This document shows, in pieces, positions 43,668 through 55,959 of a DNA stretch of 64,000 nucleotides. Under the pieces are notes generated by a model. That model saw only the letters and a program-made list of their open reading frames with translations, was not told where the DNA came from and made no database searches. The stretch is from positions 73,210,001 through 73,274,000 of the forward strand of contig JAZHRO010000002.1 of the NCBI GenBank assembly GCA_037157565.1, given 5' to 3'. Source of the DNA: Thalassia testudinum (taxonomy: Eukaryota; Streptophyta; Magnoliopsida; Alismatales; Hydrocharitaceae). Positions within the stretch are counted from its first letter, which is position 1, and every line of letters begins with the position of its first letter. The position numbers were made by a program, and so were the translations under genes.

Positions 43668-43892
43668 TGAAACGACCCGTCACCCTTTTGTCATTTAAGA
43701 CGTCTGAGAAGTTCACCAGACGTCTGTCCAGATGTTTGGAAAGATCAACGGACGTCTGAAAATACTTTTTCTCTTCAGCGCGTACTGTACGTACGCCATG
43801 ACTTCTCCCTCACCCGCGCCTCACCGCACCTTCCCTTGTGACGTCACTCCACACTACACCTCGCCCATACCCTTCCCCTCTCCTTCTCTCCC

Positions 43893-43900
43893 TTTATAAA
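43893..43900 (+). promoter_or_regulatory. TATA box in LTR copy g
   Basis: CCCTTTATAAACCC, 225 bp from the LTR start, in a CT-rich context. Confidence 0.6.
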
Positions 43901-44840
43901 CCCTCCTCCTCTTCCTTGTCTTATGTCCACAGCTGAGTGGAAGAGAGAGCAGGGAGCCAGAGTGAGAGCGAACGGAGAGCAGAGAGCTGATCGTGAGAAT
44001 GGACAGTGCTGCGCTGTTCTGCTGCAGTGCCTGTAGCAAGTGAAGCCAGAGCAGTTCTGCGGAAGTCATTTTTCAGCGGAATCAGACGTCCGGAGCGACA
44101 TCTAGATGTCTTAGCAGACGACCTAAGGTACGGTGAGATGTCTGGTAGAGATCTACCTTCCGTATTTCTTCTCTGCCAGAGTCCTGATAGTGTACGTATA
44201 TGTATCAGAGGTTGGAAGGCAAACCGAGCCAGTTTTAGACGTCCGAGAGCATCTCCAGACGTATGAAGGAACCCTTGGATGTCGGCACTGAATTCCAGAC
44301 ATTTGATAGAGGCACACCGAAAGAGATATCCCTGAGAACTGTTTTAAGATGTCTGGGACCTTTCCCAGATGTTTGATTTTTGTCTGACCACGTGTTTTTA
44401 GGCCCGTACAAGGCCCTAATGTTGTCGATTTTCCGCAAACAAAATGTCTCTGTTTTCCATACGAATTTCTCTATGTAATGATACCTTGTCTGTATCATTC
44501 TGACTTTTTGGCTTATCGATCCATGTCTTAGGTCTCCAGTCCGTCGGGTGTACGGGACCTGCGGAGACGTCAGGAGCATTGTACAAGCCTCCATTCCACC
44601 CGGTTACCCTGGTAGAGTGGTTATAACCACAAATATCTAACTTCATACATGCGAGTAGTTAATCTTAGGACTCGAGATGAACCCTAGGAAGGAATAAACG
44701 CATGCGCTAGAGTATATTTTTGAACCCTAGGTTGTGGCACAAACACTAGGGCTAAAGAAAAATACATGTGAATGATTGAGTAATCAAAAGCTGCTTGTAT
44801 TATCTGGAATGGACCACATAATGCGATTAACATGGAAATT

Positions 44841-47550
44841 TGTAACGACCCGATTCTCGAGTCCCTACGAGACAAGAGAACTGGACCGACTCGACTAATC
44901 CTAAGACCTAGTCGTCCAACGAGGAAGTATCCAAAAGAGCAGTAAAATAAACCACATTCAGCATGAATATAGCTAACAGTAAGAAAATACAACAGTAAGA
45001 AAAGAAACGACTACAGTATATACCACCACAACAGTAGAACAACATTCATAACATAATATGAACTGCAGGTAAGAAAAGTACAGTGGAAACAAGAACTACT
45101 CACTACAGTGGAACCAAAAAGAGGTACAAGAGAACAGTGGTAACTCTACTGGACCCTACTCGGCCCAGCGTCCTCTGCAGCCGCTGACCCTGGCTGCTCA
45201 ACACCTGGTCCTGAAAGGTAATGAGTGTAACACGTCAGCAAAACGCTGAGTAGAGTGGCAGCTAAACTAAAGGAACAGTAAAGTGTACAGTAGCTGTTTT
45301 AATTTTCTTTCTTCCTTTATTTACGTCTTTCTATTGTTTCAAAATTTATCTATTTCTCAGATCCTTCACTTGATCTCGAATGTTCCTCATGGGAACGATC
45401 TTGATTGCAGTCTTTTCCAAACAGTAGAAGTAGCACGTGGTGCTCTCCTGGCCGGGAGAGTCCCCCGTGGTGATCCTACTCTCAGTCAACCACCCCAAGG
45501 TCACGGACAGGCGTAACGGTGACTACGGCATGCGCGATAAACGCACAGGTAGCTAACCCGCACTGGCACGCGGTCAGTTGTTTCCGTTAATAGGTGCGCC
45601 CAAAGCACAGCACGGAACCAATACAGGGCAGAGCCCTCTCAGTAACAGGGGTCCAACCCCTCCACAGTAACCAAACAGGGGCCTTGCCCCTCCACAGTCC
45701 GCGCACCCTTGCCTGATTACCCTGGTTTGCCCAGTGGGCCTAACAAGTCGGTGTAGGAGGCTAGCAGAACCCCGGGGCCCGTGGGGTAGCTAGTGCCCTC
45801 CCTACACTAGTAGCTCTCCTCGGTACTACGTACGCGAGGGCCAGCAAGTCGGTACAAAGTGGCCAGTCCTAATCCCGGGTCCCTGGGGCGGCTGGCTCCG
45901 CTCTGCACTAAACAGGTACAGGTACTTCCCTTGGTACTACGTACCCAAGAGACAGCACACTACCACATCTTTCTTTCTCAGTTCCATTCCTTTCTCTTTC
46001 CAGGAGTTCCACTCCTAATTCCCCGTAGGGTTCCAGCTCTTTTAACTCATAACATCCAGGTTTCACTTTCCAATTTCACGTCCTTACAATCCATATTCTC
46101 AATCACGTTTATTTATTCATAGCAGGCAGCTGTTAATTCAATTCACAGGCAGCTATTATTTCCTTTCCACATTTTCCAAGACTACAGTATTCATATATTC
46201 CACTAGTTCTTCCCATCCTAGGATTCATGCCATTCCCTAGGATCTATCATACAATCTAGTTTTCCAGCCCTAGGATTCATGCAACACCTTAGGATCTACC
46301 ATTCATTCTAGTTTCTCATTCCTAGGATTCATGCAATGTCCTAGGTGCTATTTATGGTTCCATAATTTAACAGATTATACCAATAAACTTAAAAGCCACT
46401 CTACCGGTTACAACAGGCGAACTGGGGGCGTGGTCGGGAATCCGCGTGCCTCCGCAACCCCTGAGACTGCAACGGAATGGGGTCCTATCACAAGGATCAA
46501 ACACAAGGAGTTTCTCAAAACAATATATAACTACTGTAGACGGGTAGAGGATTTAATTTCGAAAAGAACGCAACTCGAAACGCGGAAAACGGAACTCGAA
46601 CGGGCCCTAAACGGGTCGAAAATGACGAAACAGTGCAAAATCAAACGTTTGGAACTTATTCCAGACGTCTTAAAAAGTGGATCAGGGGTTACCTTGCTCT
46701 GCGTGGTCTCTCAGACGTCCAGAAGCCTGTGGGGGCGTCTGGCCTAGTTCCCAGACGTCCGATAGTCACCCCGGACGTCTGGAAGTCGCTCATTCGTCTG
46801 GCACTACAACCAGACGTCTGATTCGTGTTGGGTCGCGGATCAGAACCTGCGCGTACCCATTTCCTCTCTCTCTCTCAGTATGGTCAGTCGAAGAAAAGGA
46901 AGGAAGACGGAAATAACTCACCTTTCAGACGTCTGGACAGTCCTCCAGACATCGTCCCCGTCGTCTGGCTAGACTCCCAGACGTCTGATTCTAGAAAAGT
47001 TTCCAGAACCAGGGCGCCACTCACCCTCCGCTCGCGACGCTCGGCCGCGCCGCGTCCCGTCGGCCTGCTGCTCGAGCTGCAGCAGTCCTCCCGCGTCGCT
47101 CCGCGCTCGCTGCGCCACCCGCCGGCTGGCCCTAGTAGCCCCGGCTAGCTCGCCCTCACGGCCGAGCGCCTCTATCCACGCGCAGCACCTCCTCCCACGC
47201 TCACCGCAGCTGTCGCTGTCGCCGCTCACTCGCGCTCGCTCTCACGCACTGGCTGGAAGGAGAAGAGGAAGGGAACGGAGATGATGGGAGTGAGGGAGAG
47301 GGCGTGGCCTTTTAAGGCCGCGCGAGAAGGAGAGAGAGAGCGAACAGGGCGTAGCCTGCAGCCGCAGGAGAGAGGGAAAAAGAGAGAGAGAGGGCATTCG
47401 CAGGTCTGCGCGCTCAGGCGCACAGACGAAACACGCGTGCCGAAAATAACCGATTTCCAGACGTCTGGAAGGGGTTCCAAACGTCTGGTCTGACATCTGG
47501 GCCACCTCCCAGACGTCTTAAAAGACGTCTGAAGCCACGCGTTCGTAACA
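44841..47550 (-). mobile_element. Solo LTR of AGACGTCT family (copy f), nested in copy g
   Basis: A complete LTR of 2,710 bp, TGTAACGACCCGATTC at 44841 to GCGTTCGTAACA at 47550, flanked by AAATT at 44836-44840 and 47551-47555. On plus it carries the hairpin row (about 45645-45700), CCTAGG array (46217-46350), palindrome clusters (46660-46820, 46926-46990, 47455-47530) and the splice-donor-like site as reverse complement (AACTCACCTTTC near 46914). No coding sequence. Confidence 0.95.
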
Positions 47551-48785
47551 AAATTGAACTGCTTGTTCCGTATATTCCAACCCGGATATGGAAAAACTCA
47601 TGTACGAACCCTACGGGGAATGTAGACAAGAATACCGTAATACGGAGAATCGGATGGTTCTGGAAATTGCCGCCCATGGGCAGCTATTAAGGGAAGTGAG
47701 CTGACCTTCGTGTACATGGTACCGAAGAGAGCAACTATCCCTTGTAGTGTAGAGGGGAGCTTGCCGCCCTTGGGTTGAGACCCGGGGTGGGTTTGGCCAC
47801 TCTACGTCAACTCTTGCTGGCTCTCGTGTACGTGGTACCGAGGTGAGCTTCTTAGTGTAGGGGGGAGCAAGTTGCCCCAGGGGGCCCGGGGCTAGGTATG
47901 GCCACCCTACACCGACTCTTGTTAGCCTGTTGGGCAAACCGGGATAGCCGGACGAGGGTACGCAGACTGAGGAGGGGCGAGACCCCTGTTCTGTTCTGTT
48001 TTGTTCTGAGAGGGCAAGGCCCTATACTGTTCCGCACTGTACGTTGAGGCGTACCCACTAGCGGAAACGACTGACCGCGTGTCAGTGCGGGGTAGCTACC
48101 TACACGTTTATCACGTGTGCTGTAGTCACCGCTATGTCACGACCGTGACCTCAGGGTGGTAGACCGGGTGTAGGACTACCACAGAGGGACTCTCCCGGCC
48201 AGGAGAGTGACACGTGTGCATCCTACATCACGGGAAGCTGCAAGCAAAATCGTTCCTTTAGGGAACAAGAAGATTAAGTAATAAGATGAGATCTGGTTAG
48301 AGATCTCTACACAGAAAACTGTTATAGAATAAATTGGATCGGAAAGTAATGTTAAATTACCTGATAAATGTATTTTATGTTTACTTACCACTCTACTCAG
48401 TGTTAGCTGACTCCAGTTATATAATTTTGTACATTTCAGGGATTTGAGCAGCCCGAGCTACTAACTGCTGATGACAGGCCTAGTTGAGCCCAGCTGTAGT
48501 TTCTACTATTTGGTATAATGAGTTTCTATAGCCTTGTTTCTGTTATATGTACTCGTTTTCGTTGTGATGGCTGTATTATGTTCTTGATGACATGTAATAG
48601 TGTAATTTTACCGTTCTATTTCTCCTTCTGTTGCCAATTTCTCCTGCTTAGCTACTGTACTTGTGTGGTTGTAGATCGATGCATGTTATTTGGTTATTTC
48701 TTGTTGAATAACTAGGTTTTGAGTTTAGTCGAGGCGAGCCAGTCTCGGGTCTTGTAGAGATCTGGGATCGAGTCGTGACATTAAG

Positions 48786-50340
48786 TCTATTGTTGGGCTT
48801 CTAAGTTAGATGGGGAACAAAATGTAGAAAGGGTTGAAAGCTTATACAACAGAGGAGTGCATTGGATTTGGCAATTAAACACATGAGCTCCCCTTGAGAA
48901 AGGGAACGTGTGAACAATTAGGATGAGATGTTATAAACCTATGCACTAGAGACCAATGACATGTCAACAGTAGGAAAGTGGTATTTTTTGATGCTATAAT
49001 CTCCTACTCCAAATAAGGAATCCCAAGTGATTTAGAAGTATAATGTTAATGTAGAAACCATGAGATTGGTTTGGGATCTTGCCCTATGACTCATAATTTG
49101 ATTTTTGGATTAGGGGTAATGAAAATGACGAAACAGGAGCTTTCATTCACTTAGCTAAGCTAGAACTCAAAGAACCTAATCCAATGAGACCAATTGGTGC
49201 ATCAGTGCATGGATCCGTGGGTACTTGGATCTATTATGAGATGAGGGCTTCTTTCAAAGGTGCTAGGGTTTGGAGGTGCCATACCTATATGGAATGCTGG
49301 TATGTTGTGACCATACCAAGAAGTGTTACTTGGATGAAGCCCATCACCAACCAATATGGATAATCAACTGAGGCAAGCATGAATTCCCAAAGGGATTCAA
49401 ATGATGCAAAAGGGACTTCTGAGGAATGTAGAGAATTTTAAGTTATGATTGGAATAGCTAGCCTATGATAACTATGAAAATAAGTAATGCCAATCAACCT
49501 TTTGATATGATAGTAATTGTGCAAGAATCAGTCACAGGGCCTAATAAGGCACATGCTCCGTTGTGGTTACCCAAGATTTGCCATAAGGCAAATTACAGGT
49601 AGGACATCACTAACTAAGAAGAGAAAAAGGAATATAAGCGTGAAACTAAGATGGGACACCATAGCATTAGATGGTAAATGTAATTTAAGATATGATCAGG
49701 CAAGTACTTATTCTCTTGTTCTCTTTGACCTAGTTTACGGAGGGGGATAACTCCTCTTTTTTGGGATTATCTCGTATTTACAGTAGAGGATAACCCAACC
49801 TTGCCTTACTAACCCATGTTGGTGTAGGGGCTGGGGTAACTTGCAAGTTAACCCTTATTTTATCTCTCCTCTCCTATGTCCTCTCCCATGTGATTTTTCC
49901 CAACATGTCCCTCCATTCTTATATAAATAAAAAAACACCAACTTACCTATAATCCCAAGGGCAAATATGTCTTTTTCAACATTATCTTCCATTCTAACCC
50001 CCATATCCAAGTAAATACCCTCCTTTCACATCACATGTTAATTCTCATTCCTAAATCTTATTTAGTAAACACAAATAAAGGTTATCATCTATCACAAAGA
50101 AGCTAACCTAGGTTAGCAAACCCTTACTATAAATTAGCCCTTTGAAAATAGTTTGGTGAATTCTATGGGAAAGGCACTAGCTAGGACTGGCTAAATTATC
50201 ATTCACGTGATCAGTTATTTGCCTGAGTATTTATTTTTCTGCATTTATACATTTATTGTAATAGATGGTACTCATAACTGGAGTTAGAAGAGATCATGCA
50301 AGTTATTAGATAATGATATTTCACGACCTGAGGTGAGGGT
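48786..50340. other. Unannotated AT-rich sequence
   Basis: No gene recognised. Open frames here are short and without domain signal. 49745-50140 contains GATAACC/GGTTATC and CTAACCTAGGTTAG words and a TAACTTGCAAGTTA palindrome that suggest an old small DNA transposon, but I could not define terminal repeats. Confidence 0.4.
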
Positions 50341-50882
50341 CGTGATATAGGTGGTGTTGGAGAGTTGAAGGGGGCGTGCTGATGCTGAATTAAGGCGGGT
50401 TTAAAGGGGAATCCCTATCCTAAATATCATTATTGATGAACTTGCATCCTTCCCACTTATTATGGTCACTTCCTGGATGTTTTCTTCCTCATCAAGTTGA
50501 AATATGGAAAACTATCTGCTTGCCACAAGTTTCACCTACAAAAATATATCGGAAAACTATCCTGATACCTTCATCCCTATCCCAAAACCTGTCTCTCTTA
50601 CAAAGAAAAAGGAGGCGTCACGCCAGTCTCTTACTTGTTCCTAGAGATTAATCTATTACCTTATTTTCAAAACAATGAGTACCTATACTGGCACTTAGAC
50701 ATATATGTAATCTTCCTCAAATGGCCGAGGTTTGACCCATCCTCCCCATATGACAACATGGGGGCAGCTCCATAAGTTAACAGAGTTGTGATCTTAGGTA
50801 GAAATTTTTCAGACAACCACTCTGATAGTATTTCACTCAAAATATCACCGTCGATCATCAGACCTCCTAAAGATGCGGAAAT

Positions 50883-51086
50883 TCACCACATTTGCTTCGG
50901 TGGGAAGGCGATATTGGTCTCTGCTCTCAGTCTTGACTGCAATAGCAAGACATTACCTTTTTTTTTTTGAGAGAGGAGAATTTCCTTCCAAACTTTCACA
51001 AGCCAATGCTTGGCATTTGGATCGTTGTCCCACAAACAGTCCCTAATTATTCGATCAGTTAAACGACAGGTACAGGATGATGACAT
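50883..51086 (-). pseudogene. Possible LINE reverse-transcriptase tail fragment
   Basis: The minus strand reads RLTDRIIRDCLWDNDPNAKH and then VWKEILLSQKKKG, which resembles the stretch after RT in plant L1-type elements (FLWG...W...PKKEGGLG). Only about 65 residues are open, and neighbours in other frames (51130-51312, 50667-50858) are unrecognised. A weak call. Confidence 0.3.
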
Positions 51087-51312
51087 AATTGAAGCTGATG
51101 GCCATCAGAGAGATAGGGATGGAAGAAATTTAAGGTAGGCAGATATCAGCTTTAGAAATAGCTCTGCTCTTGTGGTACTCATGTGGGTACTTGTGATTCC
51201 TTCCTACCATCAACCAAGGGGGGGCTCCACAAGCAAATTTCATCACGGAACTCTTTCTATAGTTAATTCCTAACTGATGCTCGACATTTTGCGTGACCCT
51301 GTGGGTTCTCAT

Positions 51313-52308
51313 TCTGCCAAAGAAAATTCTGGTTTTGTATGTGACAGGCCCCTGGATGAAGGCTATGCCTTAGGTATTGTAGCAGTACCCTCAATGTAAT
51401 TTATGCATACCATTCCAATCATGCATGTATTTAATTGGATAAAGTGACAACTCCATGGGGTCATCCATTTCCTCGTTGGCTGCCCACAGATTATTGGTGT
51501 GATGCAAATAGCAAGATCCTGTTCAGGTGTCAGGGGTGCCCAAATAAACCGCGAAATAAAAACATCGTATCCAAATATTGTAATTTGCGTGTGCCATTAG
51601 GGGGTTTTATTGGGTTGGCTTCGGGAAGGAGGAGAGGATTTAGGTTTGCAGATTTCAATGTATTATGTCGCCTGATAGCATCTAAAGTAACTCAATTTCC
51701 TAATAGTGCGAGTTTAGGTCCTACCATATATTAGGAGATCGCCTCATAGGGTAAAATTGTAAACCATAATCCAACACAATGCTTTGAAGTTATGATGTAA
51801 ATGTCGAGGCAAAATATTTGACCAATCCGCTACTTCTACGAAATAGAAGTCGATTTGTTGTCATCTCATCATGTCAAAACTCAAAAGACCAGATCGATGA
51901 TTTTTTTTTTTTTTCATCTTTTGATCCTCTTAGACAATTTGCTTTGTGGCCATTAGATGTAAACTAAGGACACAACGATTAACAAAGATCTACCCTCTAC
52001 GCTAGTGGAAATTTACAGAAGCCTAAAGAGTGATGTGTTTTGCAACACATGGATATTACGGATGTGGTGGATGTGATCCCCTATGTATAAGTCACATTTT
52101 GTAAAATTATTCTAAAGTAAGCGGATGCATGATTTTTTATTTTTACACTGGTACAAACTAATTTTGTACTTGTATGTTTTTCTTTAGAAGTGGTGATGAT
52201 TTTTTCCTAGCATTAGTGGACCCTATCATGTAATAGTACTTGCATTGCTTTTTTGCATAAGGGCAACACATGGCAAGGTATCATTGTTAAAGGATTTATA
52301 TTTGCTAG
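51313..52308. other. Unannotated AT-rich sequence
   Basis: One open frame of 99 codons (51435-51734, plus) has no domain I recognise. A run of T lies at about 51900-51914. Nothing else is supported. Confidence 0.35.
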
Positions 52309-53125
52309 TGATGAGAAAGGAAAATTCCCGTCTTAAGTCCAATAGATGAGAACTAGCTGCCTAATGCAAGCCAAGTAAGACCCGTTACAAGGCCCATAAG
52401 GGCCTCACGACTAAAAGGAAAGACCACGAAGAACTCACATCTACCCAACTAGTAAGATTAGGTGGATCAAAACCCAGCGGATCCGACGAGATAAATATAC
52501 GAGCAATTAGATATCGATACTGGCTGCATCACATGGAAATAGTTGAATGCCCGTGCCGGCTACTTCTCGATATTATCTGGACGTCCATTCCTATTGTATT
52601 ACCCGGTAAGTAATCGGATGCCTGTTGCCAGCATGTATCTACCGGATGATGGTGACGCTACCCTTTTCTCTGCTATTATGACTCTCAACGATCCTCGTCG
52701 CCAAGTTCATGCTAACGAATGGTCAACCAAATCAGTAAAATGTTAATTGTGACCCCCAATGACACTGGATGGCTTGGGCAACGTAAGTGACATGACCATA
52801 GTGGACCTATCTATTACGGTTCCTGGAACATCCAGAGGTCAAGGCTTAATGAGCTATTATTCCAACAGGTAGCGAGGGAGAAGGTGGAGTGGCCTACAAA
52901 AGGAGGGGGAGAGAGATTGTAGCTTCTTTAGAATCTTTTCAAGGATGGTGTATATTTTCGAGGGCTTACCTACCCTCCCTAAACGCACATTGTTACAACG
53001 TGGAACTGAGCCATCAAACTCGATTGAGTTTCTTGTGTGATTGATTATTCTCTAATTCTCTTGAGAGGACCCTGTCCCTGCTCATGAACCTGATAGGGCT
53101 CCCCGAGAAAGAATGGCTCTTATCA
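52309..53125 (+). mobile_element. Probable LTR of a Tat-type gypsy element
   Basis: The right end is set by TTATCA (to 53125) followed by ATTGGTGTTGTCTGTGGAAAAG, the primer-site region that in Tat/Retand-type elements reads close to TTGGCGCCGTCTGTGGGAA. The left end is guessed at a TG near 52309. A broken Tat-type gag lies downstream. No second LTR is seen, so the element is truncated. Confidence 0.5.
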
Positions 53126-53669
53126 ATTGGTGTTGTCTGTGGAAAAGCTTACAACTACAATTTTTTCACTTTTTTGATATCAACGCTAGTTGATAGCTCC
53201 CACCACTCTTCATGCTTCAAACTCTAATTTTAAATAAGTAATTTAAGAGGAGTCGAGTGTCTCCTAGTCTCGTTGACAGCCATGAGAAGAAAAGGCTAGT
53301 GATGGGAAGAGCAAACATGTAGGTCCTTCCAATGAAGAATCCCCTCAAGATTCCCTTGAGGAAGTTTTGCAGAACAAACAAGAATTCATTAATCGCCTCG
53401 CTAACCTTCAAACGAAGTGATAGACTATTATGGGCTAGCTCCATGAGGTGTGAAGGCATAAGGAAAAGGTTCTTTCATAGAACCCTATCCCACCTCCAAG
53501 TGAGGTAGATGAATAGGAGCATTGGCCCCATATTGTAGAAAAGGAATACGCTCGCCTTTGCAAGTAAATTGAGTAGCTAAAGCATGAAATTTGTAGTTGC
53601 GAAGGTGAAGTGCCCTAGGCTCCTCCTCCAACCCCGTCTGTTTGAGATTCTGAAGAGAAATCCGACGCG
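53126..53669 (+). other. Leader of the Tat-type element
   Basis: About 540 bp between the degenerate primer site and the Gag remnant, with many stops and no recognised protein. Confidence 0.4.
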
Positions 53670-54200
53670 TTGGCCCTTCAATCAAGCGGAGGAGGTTCCC
53701 TCCTAGAGGTAGTTCGCCAGGTGATGTGGGCAATGAGGGGCATACGGCCTCAAGCATATGTTACTACATACCATTTTATTGAGGAGGTGATAAGTGCACT
53801 GCTCCTCGGAAGATTCAAACGCCCTCTGCTTCCTCAGTATGATGGCACATTTGACCCCAATAGATTTGTCGAGAACTATGTACATATGATGTTAGTTCAT
53901 AGGTGCCTAGATGGGGTCTTCTGTCGGGTTTTTCCCTCTTGTTTGGTTGGAATAGCCCACGAATGGTTTAACGAGAAACTTACTAGGAAAATTTCTTATT
54001 TTCAAGAACCGATGGACAAGTTTTGCCAGTATTTTGTCGACCAGCAGAGGGCTAAAGATAACCTTGAAAGGCTGGTGGAAGTCTGGCAGTGAAAGGGAGA
54101 AGCCTTTCGCTCTTATCTTGATTGTTTTAAGGCTTAGTACTTTAAGTGTAAAAAACCTCATGACGCTATTACCATCTAGTACTACAAGTTAGGGTTACTG
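53670..54200 (+). pseudogene. Tat-type Gag remnant
   Basis: Plus-strand reading gives KRPLLPQYDGTFDPNRFVEN, then MMLVHRCLDGVFCRVFPSCL, GIAHEWFNEKL and ISYFQEPMDKFCQYFVDQQR. This is the capsid pattern of Tat/Retrosat elements (P.YDGT.DP..H, W...L......F..L...F...F). A stop follows at about 54091 and the same frame continues as KGEAFRSYLDCFK, again typical. More stops follow. It formed the particle core of a gypsy element and is now inactive. Confidence 0.7.
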
Positions 54201-54615
54201 ACTTAGAGGTTTTGGTATAACATTGATGATTTTTCGCCAAGGGACATGGCAGAATCTTGGGATCGCACCACCCAGTTCACGGAGCATGATGATTGGTTCT
54301 ACTCCAAAAAACGAATGGTGGATACCGGGGGGGGGGACGAGCACTACAGTCCTATTGACAACAAGTGGGCAGTGTCGGAGGTTACCTAAACCAAGAACAA
54401 CAACCCTCGATTCGATAAGCGCAAGAGCCGCTTCATAGAATAACAAGGGGATCGTAGCCAGGAGGGTAGTCCCAAACACCCTCACAGGGAAGGTTAGCAT
54501 GAGTACACCACTTTGATGGTTAACCAGGCAGAGGTCCTTGCCAAGGTTGTTGCAACCAATAAGAATCTCCTCCTCCTATCTCCTCCCTTGAAGAAAGTAC
54601 ACAAGACTAGGCCTT

Positions 54616-54657
<42 letters not shown>

Positions 54658-55660
54658 TAACTCACGTTCATAAATTACCCACTTAATACCACACATAAAT
54701 GACATTTTCCCTCTCTAATTCTCATCTCTTCCACCCTCTCATATTCTCTCATCTCCTTACGCTCTCTCACTCACCTATAAAACACACTCCACATATTTAC
54801 AGACTCTGTCTATAATTTGCTGGTTTTGGAATGCTCTTGCGGTTGCCACCTTATTTAATGCTTAATTTATCATATCATGGGCTTTTGTGGCTTTATGGCT
54901 GGACGACATGCTTTTATTTTGGAACTGCCCACCTCCTGCCATCAAAAGGTTTAAATTAGTCATATTGTGCATTTGAATGAAATCGAGCTCATCCTGGCAT
55001 CGTAATTCAGGGATTCATAAAAAAACAATCACCGCTTTTTTTTGTTGAATAATCTATTGACTGTTCAATTGATTAACATGATTTCCTGATTACACTTCCC
55101 GTCTTCGATCTTAGAATTATCTTCACCCAAGATTGATAGCTTTATCAAATTGTTTCTAGTAAGTACATTGATCTTTCTATAATTCTTGTCTCCAGTTTCT
55201 AGTGTTCCCCAATTGTTCACCAGTTTCAAGTACTTATGCAGTAGAATGTTAAAGAGGTACAAGATGGAAATCACTTCAAGCCCTCCCCATGAAAAGTGGA
55301 ACCTTACGTCTATATCTCTGTCAACCCCTTTTCTCTTGATGAGCGTTTTGGATGGTTGGTACCCCTTGTATTTATGTAGCCATATTAGATATTAACATAC
55401 ACGTGTTTGGCAGGTGTACCTTCTTTGATTGCTTCCATATGGTTTGACTTTTGGAGCATCGTTGTGGATCCCGTTGAGAGTCCTAAAATGGTATGATTTT
55501 TTTTACAGAAGCACAATATTGTATCCTCCCTAAAAGAGATAGTGCATCTGACATGCATTCGTTAATATGCATTGTTCTCATAGAATAATGTAATAGCTAA
55601 AGTTTATGCTATATTGTCATTTTCTTTCGATAGTGTTCATCATTATTCATTTTTTCCATA
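54201..55660. other. Decayed gag tail, AC microsatellite and AT-rich sequence
   Basis: The first part may continue the Tat gag. An (AC)n run lies at about 54620-54653. A minus frame at 55065-55274 (69 codons) looks protein-like but is unrecognised. No gene is called. Confidence 0.4.
54620..54653. repeat. (AC)n microsatellite
   Basis: About 17 uninterrupted AC dinucleotides. Confidence 0.95.
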
Positions 55661-55668
55661 GAGTTGCG

Positions 55669-55736
55669 CAAGCACTTGTTCATGATACATGCAGAACATA
55701 CCGGTTTTGCATTCATAATGTTGCTGAGGTAACTTT
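55669..55736 (+). other. Exon-like island, unrecognised
   Basis: TTTTTCCATAG precedes an open stretch reading VAQALVHDTCRTYRFCIHNV, followed by GAG|GTAACTT. Splice signals and composition look like an exon, and it lies 1.4 kb upstream of the xanthine dehydrogenase exons on the same strand. I could not match it securely to that enzyme. Confidence 0.3.
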
Positions 55737-55959
55737 GGCTGTGCATGTTGATTAGGAAATTATATATAATTTTATTTTCTATATTTTTCTATTAGATTTG
55801 AAAGTCTAATTGTATTAATCGAGATGCAATTGATATATGGTAACATAGAAATTCATGTTAAAATTAGTGAGATTTAATAGAGATTTTCAGTTATATACTG
55901 AAAGTGGACAAATCATTTGGTGGATGTAAAATGTTTTTGCCTTTTATGACTTATATAGC

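Larger units (their letters stand above)
43668..48780 (+). mobile_element. Solo LTR, second AGACGTCT subfamily (copy g), hosting copy f
   Basis: It runs from TGAAACGACCCGTCACCC at 43668 to GATCGAGTCGTGACA at 48780, flanked by TTAAG. Copy f is inserted at 44841. Without f it is about 2.4 kb. It has the same plan as the first subfamily but is diverged over most of its length. In order: palindromes AGACGTCTG at 43698-43760, TATA box 43893-43900, further AGACGTC sites 44084-44290, CCTAGG words 44665-44765, and after f the hairpin-like stretch (47960-48010) and the CTCTCCCGGCCAGGAGAG stem (48190-48207). The two subfamilies share termini type, motif words and order, so they are sister families. Confidence 0.9.

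Noticed and set aside
49745..50140. Possible MITE with GGTTATC and CTAACC words
   Set aside because: I could not align terminal inverted repeats or a target duplication; left as unannotated.
51435..51734. 99-codon plus frame in AT-rich DNA
   Set aside because: No recognisable domain, no promoter or splice context; may be chance.
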